Source: CBDCFV01 sp965203835 (lineage in GTDB: Bacteria > Chloroflexota > Dehalococcoidia > Lucifugimonadales > UBA3495). Taken from it: a stretch of DNA of 64,000 nucleotides. The notes beneath the pieces were generated by a model. That model saw only the letters and a program-made list of their open reading frames with translations. It was not told the origin of the DNA and did no database searches. The stretch spans positions 806,001 through 870,000 of the forward strand of contig OZ241919.1 of assembly GCA_965203835.1 (NCBI GenBank). Direction: 5' to 3'. This document shows, in pieces, positions 7,989-16,330 of this stretch. Every line of letters begins with the position of its first letter. The first letter of the stretch is position 1. The position numbers and the translations under genes were made by a program.

Positions 7989-8038
7989 GCGTTGCCAGTA
8001 ACTCCACACCATGCCATATGTCATTGCCGCGCAGGAAC

Positions 8039-8069
8039 GTCACCCCCGCGAAGGCGGGGGCGGGAATCC
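8039..8069. repeat. Dispersed palindromic repeat (inverted orientation)
   Basis: GTCACCCCCGC-gaag-GCGGGGGCGGGAATCC: the same family as the array at 3190, read on the opposite strand. It lies in the leader of the fumarylacetoacetase-family gene. Confidence 0.6.
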
Positions 8070-8094
8070 AAAATCCTTCGCGAGGGGGAAAGCC

Positions 8095-8877
8095 ATGATC
8101 TGGTGCCGGTTTGAAGCAGACCAGAAGACCAGCTTCGGCATCGTCGAGGGCGATCAGGTAACAGAAGTCTGGGGCAACCCCTTTGAGGACTACGCGGTAA
8201 CCAACCAGGTTTATCCTCTCGACCAAGTGAAGCTGCTGGCCCCGGTCAAGCCGCCGATGCTCTACGCCGCCGGGCCGAACTACCGAGGCCACGTGGAGGG
8301 CATGGCGGCTCGGCGGGGAGCGCCGCCGGCCTATCCCGACCGGCCCTCGCCCAATTACCGCTCGGTCCACGCCATCGTCGGCACCGAAGAGAATATAGTC
8401 GTGCCCAAGGACTGCTCCGGGGCGGTGCAACCGGAAGGCCAGTTGGCGGTGGTGATCGGCAAAAAAGCCCGCAACGTGCCGGTGAGCGAGGCGCTCGATT
8501 ACGTGTTCGGCTACACCATCGGCAACGACATCAGCCAGCGCCCTTGGCAGCAGGCCGACCGCACGATGTTCCGGGGCAAGAACTGCGACACTTGGAAGCC
8601 CATGGGGCCGTGGATCGTCACCGGCCTCGACCCCAAGGGGTTCCGCATCATCGTCCGCCACAACGGCACGGTCTGGGAGGATTTCTCATCCGCGGACCAG
8701 ATCTGGGACACGGCGACCTGGATCAGCGACCTGAGCAACTACGCGACGCTGTATCCCGGCGATGTCCTCTGGATGGGCACCGAGGGCGCCGACGGCGACA
8801 TGTTCCCCGGAGACACCATCGAGGTGGAGATAAGCGGCATTGGCACGCTGCGGAATTACGTGGTGGCGGAGGGGTAG
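8095..8877 (+). CDS. Fumarylacetoacetate hydrolase family protein
   Basis: This 260-residue protein is read from ATG 8095, preceded by GAGGGGGAA. An upstream in-frame start would run through the palindromic repeat and is rejected. It has the short N-terminal region and the FAH catalytic domain: KLLAPVKPPMLYAAGPNYRGH, the metal-ligand segment PEGQLAVVIGKKARNV, GYTIGNDISQRPWQQ and the C-terminal GDVLWMGTEG. Family members hydrolyse, isomerise or decarboxylate acylpyruvates and catechol meta-cleavage products. With the adjacent 2-hydroxyacid dehydrogenase it may process small keto acids. It ends 12 bp from the convergent hydantoinase gene. Confidence 0.88.
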   Translation: MIWCRFEADQKTSFGIVEGDQVTEVWGNPFEDYAVTNQVYPLDQVKLLAPVKPPMLYAAGPNYRGHVEGMAARRGAPPAYPDRPSPNYRSVHAIVGTEENIVVPKDCSGAVQPEGQLAVVIGKKARNVPVSEALDYVFGYTIGNDISQRPWQQADRTMFRGKNCDTWKPMGPWIVTGLDPKGFRIIVRHNGTVWEDFSSADQIWDTATWISDLSNYATLYPGDVLWMGTEGADGDMFPGDTIEVEISGIGTLRNYVVAEG

Positions 8878-8889
8878 CTGACAAGGAGC

Positions 8890-11800
8890 CTACCCTGTCA
8901 CGTACCCATTCTTCAGGTCCCAGTGGCGCAAAGCGTGGTCGCGGTCCTGGGGGTTGCCGTAGCCGCCACCGCCTGAAGAAAAGCAGATGATGTGGTCGCC
9001 GGGATTGACCACCACTTCCACTTCCTTGGAACCCAGGACCCGCTCGGTGCCGTTGGACACAATTTTGTAGTGGTGGGGCAAGCCGTCGTCCGCTCCGAAC
9101 AGGCCGAAAGGCGGGACCACAATGCCGTCGCCGGCGGTGTTCAGGGCCGCCGGTCCATCCCCTTCGTAGACCATGTCGCAGACCGCTCCCAAGCCGCCGC
9201 GCCAAGCGCCAGACCCTCCAGAATCGGGCCTCAGCTCGTGGCGTTCGACAAAGAAGGGGAACCGCTCTTCGGTTACTTCTATACTGGGCGACCGTATGCC
9301 TCCGGCCACGTTGATTTCTCCCACGTTGGACCAGCCGTCAAAGCCGTTGGACGCGCCGCCACCGCCCCTGGCCAGGAAGAAATGCCAGATGAACCGGCGT
9401 CCGGTCCTGGGGTCGTCGCCGGTGATGGCGTAACGCAGCCGCCGGGAGAAGCCTGCCGACACCGACATGGGTATAGCCGGGGCGAGGGCCTTGAACACAG
9501 CCTCGACGACCTCCTCCGCGCAATGATTAGTGCTCATGCAGACGGGTGCGGGCGGGTTGGCGTTGACCACCAAGCCTTTCGGGGCGATTATCTGTACGGG
9601 ACGCATGGAACCCTCGTTACGGGCGACGTCCATCGGCGCAAGGTACATGATGGCGGCGTGGGCCAGCGACCGGGTGTTGGCATAGGCGCTGTTTATGAAC
9701 CCGGTCACTTGAGGGCTGGAGTCGCTGAGGTCAATGGTCATGGAGTCGCCGGAGATGGTGACCTTGGCACGGATGGGCACCAGCTTGGTGTCGAACCCGT
9801 CGTCGTCCACGAAGGACTCCCCGTGGTACACACCGTCGGGCCATTCCGAAATGAACTGCCGCACCTGCCGTTCCGTCGCGGCCAGGATGTCGGCAACGAC
9901 GGCCATCAAGCGGTCCGGGCCGTAGTCGGCCAGCAGCGACTCAATCCTCTGGGCGGCCAGCATGACGGAACCTATCTGGGCGTTGAGATCACCAAGGAAG
10001 TTCTCCGGCTGCCGGACGTTGGCCGACAGCATTTGAAGGACATCGTTGCGCGGCGTGCCCCTGTCGTACAGCTTCAACGGTGGGATGCGGATACCTTCCT
10101 GGAATATTTCGTTGGCGCCGGGGTTGTAGCCTCCGTGGGTGCCGCCGCCCACATCGCTGTGATGGGCGCGGTTCACCCCGTAGAAGAGCAGCCTGCCCTC
10201 ATGGAAAACGGGGCGGATGATGGTTATGTCCGGCAGATGGCTGCCGCCGAAATAGGGATCGTTCAGAATGAACAGGTCGCCGTCGGACATTGTGTCGCCG
10301 AAGTAGTCGCGGACGGCGGCCCCGGCCACCGGCAGGGCGCTGATGTGGACGGGGATCCCCTCGCCCTGGGCCACCAACTGGCATTCGTTGTCCAGAATGG
10401 CGGTGGAAAAGTCCCTGCTGGAATTCAATATCTGGGACATGGCGGTGCGCAGCATCGCCTCGGTCATTTCCTGAGCGATGGACTCCAAACGGTGTTCGAC
10501 CACCGCCAGGGTAATAGGGTCCCGTGAATCATCCGTCTCGGCGTCGTTGGCAGTTGCAGGGCTTTGAGATACTTCCGCTGGGACATCCGGTGTTTCCGCA
10601 GCCACTCGAAGCCCGATGCCTCCCATCCGGTCAATGGATGCCGTATCTCCGGGCCAGACCAGGACGGTGGTGAAATCCGACTCCAGAATCGCGGGGCCGT
10701 GAATTTCCGCCCCCTGAGGCAGCGCGTCGATAGCGTACGCGGGCGCTTCCTGCCATTCGCCCAGGAAAACCCTGCGTGAGCCGACAGGACCGGCGGCGCC
10801 TGTATCCGCGGCGCGGTCCGGCTGGGCTATCCTGGGGAGACGGCCTACCGCCGTGACCCGCAAGGTAATTAACCGCACTTCCTGGTCCTGCTGGCTGTAG
10901 GAATAAAGCTCCTCGTACCTCTGGTGGAAATTGGACGCCCATTGGGACAAAAATTCCTCGTCCGGCAGCGATGGATCGGGCAGAGGAACAGTTACCTCGT
11001 AAATCTGGTCGAGGTACCGCATATCCGCCGAGTAGTGCATCTCCATTGCGTCGGCGGCTACGCCCTGATCCACAAGCTTGTCCCTGCCTTGTCTCTCCAA
11101 CCCCTCCAGGATGGCCCTGAGTTCGCCCAAGTCCAACCGGTCCAGGCTGACGGGGTAGGACCGGAAGAAATCGTACTTGATGTCGGAACTGAGCATCCCG
11201 TAAGCCGACAGGACGGGCGCGGACGCCGGAATGTACACGTTTTCGACTTGCAGTTGCCGGGCCACCTCGGCGGCGTGAAGGCCCGACGCGCCGCCGAACC
11301 CCAGCATGGTGAACTGGCGGGGGTCGACGCCGCGCTGCACCGACATCAAGCGGATACCCTCGGCGATGGTGGTGCAGATTACCTTGTAGACGCCATACGC
11401 CGCCTCGACGGGCGGCAGTCCCAACGGCTTCCCTACGTTCTCAGCCAAGGCTCTATCGGCGGCTTCCAAGTCAAGCCTGGCCCGGCCACCCAGGAAGTTG
11501 TCAGGGTCCAGGTACCCCAGCACAAGGTTGGCGTCGGTCACCGTTGCGCCGCCGCCGCCTTTGCCGTAGCAAGCCGGGCCCGGTTCGGCGCCCGCGCTGT
11601 CAGGGCCGACGTGCAGGATGCCGCCCTCATCGACCCGGGCGATGCTGCCTCCACCGGCGCCAAGGGTATGAATGTCGATCATGGGGACGGCGATCTTCCA
11701 GCCAGCCTCGAACTTCTCGGTGGTGACGTGGGGTACGCCGTTCTCGATCATGGAGATGTCGGTGCTGGTGCCGCCCATGTCGAAAGCGATTATCTTAGGC

Positions 11801-12645
11801 TCCTCCAGCAATTGACCGATGTGCGCCGCGGCGCTGACGCCGCCCGCCGGGCCGGACAGGATGGCCCGCACCGCCATCCGGCTGGAGTCGTCTATCGGGG
11901 CGACGCCGCCGTTGGACTGCATTATCAGCACGTCGCTCAGTTGGGGGTACGGCTGGAACCGCTCCTTCAGCCGCTCAAGATACCCGCTGAATACGGGGCC
12001 GACGTAGGAGTTAATCACCGTGGTGCTGAGACGGTCGAACTCCTTGATTTGAGGAATGACTTGGTGCGAGAGAGAGGTGTATGTGTCGGGGAAACGCTGG
12101 CGTATCTTTTCCCAGACCCGTTGTTCGTGGGACGGGTTGAGGTAGGAAAACAGGAAACAGACCGCCAGGGATTCGGCCCCTTCCCGCGACAAGTAGTCCA
12201 GGGTCCGGTCCAGCGAATCTTCGTCCAAGGCCGTTGTGACCAGACCATTGGCCCGGACACGCTCTCGGGCCTCCACCCGCAAATACCGGGGCACCAGCGG
12301 CTCCACGGGCGTCATGCGGAGGTTGTACCGGTCTTCCTTCAGGCCTTCCCGCATCTCCAGCAGGTCCCGGAAGCCGTCGGTGGTGATAAGGCCCACCTTG
12401 GCTCCCTTCCGCTCGACCAAGGTGTTGGTCGCCACGGTGGAGCCGTGGATCACCAGGTCGGAGTCGCCCAGGAAGTCGTCGAGAGACTGCCCGAAGGCAG
12501 CGGCGGCGTCCGCAAGACCCGCCATGACCCCCACGGAAGGGTCTCCGGGAGTGGACGGGGTCTTGAAGAACCGGGGCGGCTGCCCCTCGCTGGCTACCAT
12601 GAAGTCTGTGAAGGTGCCGCCCACGTCTATCCCGATTTTATACAC
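8890..12645 (-). CDS. Fused hydantoinase A/B (5-oxoprolinase-type) protein
   Basis: This 1251-residue protein starts at GTG 12645 behind GGAGGA. Residues about 1-690 form HyuA (N-terminal IGIDVGGTFTDF, a second ATPase-type loop AFDMGGTSTDI, and HTLGAGGGSIA). A roughly 30-residue Asp/Glu/Thr linker leads to HyuB (about 712-1235, opening with ITLAVVEHRLESIAQEMTEA and including NDPYFGGSHLPDI and a C-terminal SSGGGGYGNP). Fused A/B proteins cleave cyclic amides such as 5-oxoproline or hydantoins with ATP; most bacteria encode the halves separately. The substrate is uncertain. Very long open frames on the opposite strand (8992-10527, 10924-12675) are codon-bias shadows. Confidence 0.92.
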   Translation of the reverse strand: MYKIGIDVGGTFTDFMVASEGQPPRFFKTPSTPGDPSVGVMAGLADAAAAFGQSLDDFLGDSDLVIHGSTVATNTLVERKGAKVGLITTDGFRDLLEMREGLKEDRYNLRMTPVEPLVPRYLRVEARERVRANGLVTTALDEDSLDRTLDYLSREGAESLAVCFLFSYLNPSHEQRVWEKIRQRFPDTYTSLSHQVIPQIKEFDRLSTTVINSYVGPVFSGYLERLKERFQPYPQLSDVLIMQSNGGVAPIDDSSRMAVRAILSGPAGGVSAAAHIGQLLEEPKIIAFDMGGTSTDISMIENGVPHVTTEKFEAGWKIAVPMIDIHTLGAGGGSIARVDEGGILHVGPDSAGAEPGPACYGKGGGGATVTDANLVLGYLDPDNFLGGRARLDLEAADRALAENVGKPLGLPPVEAAYGVYKVICTTIAEGIRLMSVQRGVDPRQFTMLGFGGASGLHAAEVARQLQVENVYIPASAPVLSAYGMLSSDIKYDFFRSYPVSLDRLDLGELRAILEGLERQGRDKLVDQGVAADAMEMHYSADMRYLDQIYEVTVPLPDPSLPDEEFLSQWASNFHQRYEELYSYSQQDQEVRLITLRVTAVGRLPRIAQPDRAADTGAAGPVGSRRVFLGEWQEAPAYAIDALPQGAEIHGPAILESDFTTVLVWPGDTASIDRMGGIGLRVAAETPDVPAEVSQSPATANDAETDDSRDPITLAVVEHRLESIAQEMTEAMLRTAMSQILNSSRDFSTAILDNECQLVAQGEGIPVHISALPVAGAAVRDYFGDTMSDGDLFILNDPYFGGSHLPDITIIRPVFHEGRLLFYGVNRAHHSDVGGGTHGGYNPGANEIFQEGIRIPPLKLYDRGTPRNDVLQMLSANVRQPENFLGDLNAQIGSVMLAAQRIESLLADYGPDRLMAVVADILAATERQVRQFISEWPDGVYHGESFVDDDGFDTKLVPIRAKVTISGDSMTIDLSDSSPQVTGFINSAYANTRSLAHAAIMYLAPMDVARNEGSMRPVQIIAPKGLVVNANPPAPVCMSTNHCAEEVVEAVFKALAPAIPMSVSAGFSRRLRYAITGDDPRTGRRFIWHFFLARGGGGASNGFDGWSNVGEINVAGGIRSPSIEVTEERFPFFVERHELRPDSGGSGAWRGGLGAVCDMVYEGDGPAALNTAGDGIVVPPFGLFGADDGLPHHYKIVSNGTERVLGSKEVEVVVNPGDHIICFSSGGGGYGNPQDRDHALRHWDLKNGYVTG

Positions 12646-12754
12646 CGCAGTCCTCCGATTATTCAGGCTCAGTAATGTTTCCGTTGCCCTTTATGCCATA
12701 ATCCCGCCCGGTACGCCAGTGTTTTTCAACAACGCGGCTCGCCTTTTCATTTTC

Positions 12755-12784
12755 TTGACAATGAAACGTGGCCGTCACTAACCT
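12755..12784 (+). promoter_or_regulatory. Possible promoter for the MNT-HEPN gene
   Basis: TTGACA at 12755-12760 is followed after 18 bases by TAACCT (12779-12784), only seven bases before ATG 12791. If correct, the message would be nearly leaderless; no Shine-Dalgarno is visible for this gene, which fits. The -10 match is weak. Confidence 0.3.
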
Positions 12785-12790
12785 TTAGCT

Positions 12791-13615
12791 ATGACGCAAG
12801 TCCATGCCAAGCAAAGTTACGACCCCAAGGCGCGCGCCGTAGCCCAAGCAGTATACGATGCCATACGGCCCTTGGCCGTCATCCTGTTCGGTTCCCGAGC
12901 CAAGGGCGACTACCGCGACGACTCCGACGTGGACCTGCTGGTCATCATTGACGACGACGCGGACGACCGCGCCACCAACGCTGCCGCCAGCGCCGCTGCC
13001 CACCGGAAGCTGGACGAATTGTACGACCTGCGCGTGGGCTTGGACGTGCTGGATTTCACGAAAAGCAGGTTCGCCTACTGCCGCCGGGCGAGAAACCACG
13101 TAGCCGGGCAAGCCTTGCGGGACGGAGTGATCGTGAGTGAAGCAGGTGTCAATCCCGGCGATTTCCCGGCTGATTCCGCCGATGAACATGAACCCGCCAA
13201 CTGGCCCGACATCCGCCAGCGGTCCATAGCCGCCACCAGGAACATTGTGTCAATGACTGCGCTCGTCACGACAAACAGTCCGCTGGAAGACATAAGTTTC
13301 CATGCGCGGCAAGCCGTGGAAAACGCTCTCAAGGGCTGGATTTCGGCCTTGGATGACGAGTACAAAAATATCCACGACTTGGGAAACTTGGCTACCATTG
13401 TGCGCAAACACCCCGCCGAGAACGATACGCCGGCCGGAGAAAGCCTGAACTGGCTGACCAGATACGCCGTGGAATACCGCTACGAAGGGGCCAGGGTGAG
13501 GCTGGACGATCCTCACGGCCTCCTGGAAGCCGTAATAGACTTGGTGGAGGCCATTGCCGACCGCATCAAGACTTTGACAGGCACCGAACCGCCGCGCTGG
13601 GCGCCTCCGGAGTAG
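12791..13615 (+). CDS. Fused nucleotidyltransferase (MNT) - HEPN protein
   Basis: This 274-residue protein has two parts. Residues about 10-120 are a minimal nucleotidyltransferase: GSRAKGDYRDDSDVD at 34-48 gives the GS and DxD catalytic motif. Residues about 138-260 are a HEPN domain (ISFHARQAVENALKGWIS, then KNIHDLGNLATI and YAVEYRYEGARV, matching the QAxExxLK, HDL and RY positions). MNT and HEPN are usually separate genes of a toxin-antitoxin pair in which the MNT AMPylates the HEPN RNase; here they are fused. No RX4-6H RNase motif is obvious. Either a self-controlled toxin or an antibiotic-nucleotidyltransferase-like enzyme is possible. It is divergent from the hydantoinase gene. Confidence 0.82.
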   Translation: MTQVHAKQSYDPKARAVAQAVYDAIRPLAVILFGSRAKGDYRDDSDVDLLVIIDDDADDRATNAAASAAAHRKLDELYDLRVGLDVLDFTKSRFAYCRRARNHVAGQALRDGVIVSEAGVNPGDFPADSADEHEPANWPDIRQRSIAATRNIVSMTALVTTNSPLEDISFHARQAVENALKGWISALDDEYKNIHDLGNLATIVRKHPAENDTPAGESLNWLTRYAVEYRYEGARVRLDDPHGLLEAVIDLVEAIADRIKTLTGTEPPRWAPPE

Positions 13616-13728
13616 GTTCGAGTCGCTGGTTCATCGCCCGGAGAATTTCCTCACAAGCTCCGAAGGTTACCCCATGCTACAATGCCATTATTGGCAACCC
13701 CTACATTAACCAGACCGGTGAAGGCCCC

Positions 13729-14283
13729 ATGACTACTACGCGCCAATTGATAACCGCCGACGAACTGCTGTCTATGCCCACGGGCGACGGCAAGCGGTAC
13801 GAGCTTATCCGGGGAGTATTGGTTGAAAAAATGCCTGCTGGAAAACCTCAAGGGATCGTAGCGAGCAACATTGATGCAGTCTTGAACATCTACTCCCACT
13901 CCAACGATTACGGATATACTTTGACCGCCGAAACGGGATACCGGCTGGACCGCGACCCCGACACGGTGCGCTGCCCCGATGTGGCCTGGTTCGCGCCGGG
14001 CCGGCTGACTGCGACTGAAAGCTTTCCCGAACTGGCTCCCGACTTGGCCGTGGAAGTCAAGTCGCCCAGCAATTCGTACCCTGAAATGGCCGCCAAAGCG
14101 TATATGTGGCTCAGCTACGGCTCGCAACAGGTCTGGGTGGCCGACCCACCAGCAACCACCGTCACCGTATACCGCCTGAACGCGGAGCCGGTAACGCTTG
14201 GCGAGGATGACGTTCTCGACGGCGGCGACCTGCTGCCAGGCTTTACCACTCCCGTATGGCGCCTGTTCCGGCGGCGGAGATAG
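13729..14283 (+). CDS. Uma2 family endonuclease-fold protein (DUF820)
   Basis: This 184-residue protein starts at ATG 13729 after GGTGAAGG. It has the Uma2/DUF820 PD-(D/E)xK core: LITADELLSMPTGDGKRYELIRG at the N-terminus, the acidic RCPDVAWFAP near residue 80, and PDLAVEVKSPSNSYPEMAAKA with the catalytic ExK. The C-terminal VWVADPPATTVTVYR and GDLLPGF are also typical. The family is expanded in Cyanobacteria and Chloroflexota; its biological role is unsettled. A second, longer Uma2 gene lies at 62539. The gene ends 32 bp from the convergent UGSC-operon protein. Confidence 0.88.
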   Translation: MTTTRQLITADELLSMPTGDGKRYELIRGVLVEKMPAGKPQGIVASNIDAVLNIYSHSNDYGYTLTAETGYRLDRDPDTVRCPDVAWFAPGRLTATESFPELAPDLAVEVKSPSNSYPEMAAKAYMWLSYGSQQVWVADPPATTVTVYRLNAEPVTLGEDDVLDGGDLLPGFTTPVWRLFRRRR

Positions 14284-14315
14284 CAGATATAGGGGGAAAC
14301 TGCTGCTATTCGCCG

Positions 14316-15383
14316 CTAACCGTCAATAACCTCTACGGCCCGCTGTGTCGCGGACCAGGGCGGGAACCAGGAGGTATGCCGCCCGTCGCCTCCCGCTACC
14401 ACCACCAATAGCTTATCTGGGTCGGACACCAGCGGAACGCGGTAGTCTTCGCCTTGGCTCTCGAATTCCTCGGGCCATGCCCTGGCCCCCCAGTGGCCGC
14501 GCTCCCTCAATTCCGACAGGGGGACTCGCACGTTTTCGAACAGGTACTGCTTCACTCCGTTGCGGTCGAAGCCGTCGGCGGCGATCTCCGCAGCGTGCTC
14601 CGGGCTGAGCACCACTATGGTGGTTGCTCCTCTCAACTGGTAATAAAAGCCGGAAATACCGCCCGCGGTCATAGACCCGGCGATGGTCTCCAGCACTCCG
14701 ACGCCCGTCTCCTGGCTGGACTCCACCAGTGTGTGGATGCCGCGGGAGGCCACCACCATCACAACGCTGGCGTCGGCGGGATAGCCCAAGTCCACGTGCA
14801 ACGGTTCCCAGGGACTGCCTTCCCGGTTTTCAGCGAAGCACATGGTGTACTTGCCCGGCCAGCCGTGGGTTGACTTCTCCATGGTCTCGGCCACCGCGCC
14901 GCCCAGGTTACGCATGGTCAAGCGCAGGGCGCGGCCAATGGTCGCGTTGGCCCGGTGCCCCGACCCGAATACGGCCGTACCGCTTTGAATCCCAAGCCTC
15001 TCGGCTACCGCGCCGCTGACGATAACCACCGGGGCCGCGCCTCCGGTGGTGGTGCTTATGGAGCCGACATTGAACTGGGGCTGGAGAACCGCCCGGACCG
15101 CGGCCAGCACCACCGGGAAGTAGTCGGGCTTGCAACCGGCCATCACGGTGTTTATGGCTACCTTCTCCACCGTGACCGTGCCGTCCAGCGGGGGTATCCT
15201 GCCCAGCACCTGCCTTCCGGGCAGCGGACAGGCCTCCAGCATCTCCAGCACCAGGTCCTCGGTCGGCGGGACTATCGGCAGGCCGTCGGTCCATCCTTGG
15301 TCGTAAAAGTAGTCGTTGATCCGGCTTACCGACCCGGAGACCTGAAGGCGGCTGGCAGGATTGCCTGTCCCGGCGCTGGTCAT
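14316..15383 (-). CDS. Conserved protein of the UGSC selenoprotein operon, function unknown
   Basis: This 355-residue protein starts at ATG 15383, GGAGCGG upstream, only 48 bases after the selenoprotein stop, so the two are almost certainly cotranscribed. The N-terminus has DYFYDQGWTDGLPIVPPTE, followed by EKVAINTVMAGCKPDYFPVVLAAV with a conserved-looking Cys, GSGHRANATIGRALRL, and PGKYTMCFAENREGSPW with another Cys. No signal peptide or membrane helix. From memory this family often accompanies UGSC proteins, but no reaction is assigned. The paired Cys segments make a redox or metal/thiol-ligand role with the selenoprotein plausible; that is inference. Confidence 0.75.
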   Translation of the reverse strand: MTSAGTGNPASRLQVSGSVSRINDYFYDQGWTDGLPIVPPTEDLVLEMLEACPLPGRQVLGRIPPLDGTVTVEKVAINTVMAGCKPDYFPVVLAAVRAVLQPQFNVGSISTTTGGAAPVVIVSGAVAERLGIQSGTAVFGSGHRANATIGRALRLTMRNLGGAVAETMEKSTHGWPGKYTMCFAENREGSPWEPLHVDLGYPADASVVMVVASRGIHTLVESSQETGVGVLETIAGSMTAGGISGFYYQLRGATTIVVLSPEHAAEIAADGFDRNGVKQYLFENVRVPLSELRERGHWGARAWPEEFESQGEDYRVPLVSDPDKLLVVVAGGDGRHTSWFPPWSATQRAVEVIDG

Positions 15384-15431
15384 ATCACCGCTCCTTCAAA
15401 AGACGATGCTGCGGTTGTCCGCGATTCCCAG

Positions 15432-15992
15432 TCAGTCACTGTTATTCTCACGGTTGGAATTTACCAAGGACCGGGCCACCTCGTCAGCGCTGGCCCTGGC
15501 CAACAGTTGAATTTGCTCCTTGGACTTGCTGGCTATGGGATGGTCAACCACCACCACAGGGTGCTCGGTCATGCCAAGGGCCCGCGCTCTCAACTCAGCC
15601 GCCTTGGTAAAAGCCTTGGTGATAACCGTAGCCGCCGGCCGGCCTCGTTTCTCCGCCTCGATTCCGTCGTGGAGACCCCACGCTGTACAGGACCCTCAAT
15701 CGGCGACGGCATGAATGATTGCGTCGCACTCCGCCGCCAAGGCGTCCATAACGTCGTCGGGGGTGGGAATGCTCTGGCTGGCCTTCCGGTAAGTAACCAC
15801 TTTGGAAACACCGTAGTCTTCGCGGAGAACCCGTCCCATCTCCTCCAGGTACACGTCGGCGTTCCGCTTGTGGTTGTCTATCAAGCCCACCGTAGCGCCG
15901 GTCAAATCGGGCAAGCGACCCGCCAGCGCAAACTCTCTGGCGGTATCCTCGGCCGCCGGATGCAAGACTGTTGTGGCCTGGGTGGAAACCAT
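15432..15992 (-). CDS. UGSC-motif selenoprotein (in-frame UGA read as selenocysteine)
   Basis: The frame starts at ATG 15992, AGGAGG eight bases upstream, and meets TGA at 15698-15696 as codon 99. It stays open in the same frame for 87 more codons to TGA at 15434-15432, giving 186 residues. The codons TGA GGG TCC TGT read U-G-S-C, the defining redox motif of the UGSC selenoprotein family. Downstream sequence is clearly coding (WGLHDGIEAEKRGRPAATVI, VVVVDHPIASKSKEQ). The N-terminal part (TVGLIDNHKRNADVYLEEM, AIIHAVAD) is a Rossmann-like alpha/beta fold. A SECIS-like hairpin follows the UGA. Read conventionally it would be split into two false short genes. Selenocysteine machinery is not in this window. 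Confidence 0.9.
15661..15698 (-). promoter_or_regulatory. Bacterial SECIS-like element after the Sec UGA
   Basis: Downstream of the UGA the minus strand folds as CGTGG-GGTCT-CCACG (15682-15668): a perfect 5-bp stem with loop GGUCU. Exactly 18 nt separate the UGA from the loop GG. Both the loop sequence and the spacing match the well-known fdhF SECIS recognised by SelB, which supports selenocysteine insertion rather than termination. Confidence 0.82.
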
Positions 15993-16106
15993 GCGTTCAA
16001 CCTCCTGGTTACGGAATGCCAAGCTTCGTGCTTTGCTTGGGAGTTCCAACTGGCTATTAACTGGTCCTCGAGGCAACGTTCCAACATTTTGACCCCGGTG
16101 CCTTAT

Positions 16107-16135
16107 ACTATACCGAAGCCAAGGTGAAATGTGCA
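16107..16135 (-). promoter_or_regulatory. Candidate promoter of the UGSC operon
   Basis: On the minus strand TGCACA (16135-16130), a 17-base spacer and TATAGT (16112-16107) lie about 115 bases before the selenoprotein start. The -35 box matches four of six consensus bases. Confidence 0.4.
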
Positions 16136-16330
16136 GGGACATAGGGTAAATTAGTAGAAGAATCGAGATAGCGTGGGCGGGAGTTGAGGAGGATATGGTG
16201 ATGGGAGTGCGGGAGATAGACCGGTATCTGGAACAATGACAGATGGGTATCAGGGATTTGCACCAGCGGACTATTCTGGCGCCCACGCCAACCATTACCA
16301 AGGTAAGTCATCCCAGGAGCGAGGTGAGCC

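Noticed and set aside
8992..12675. Two plus-strand frames of over 500 codons opposite the hydantoinase gene
   Set aside because: The minus strand encodes an intact HyuA/HyuB protein with all motifs; the plus frames have repetitive Gly/Val/Arg/His composition typical of antisense shadows.
15696..15698. Nonsense mutation making the UGSC gene a pseudogene
   Set aside because: The frame stays open and family-like for 87 codons after the UGA, the UGA falls exactly at the U of UGSC, and a correctly spaced SECIS-like hairpin follows.
14955..16127. Long open frame on the plus strand across the UGSC operon
   Set aside because: It lacks a ribosome site and family features, and covers two minus-strand genes with clear motifs; it is a shadow of GC-rich codon usage.
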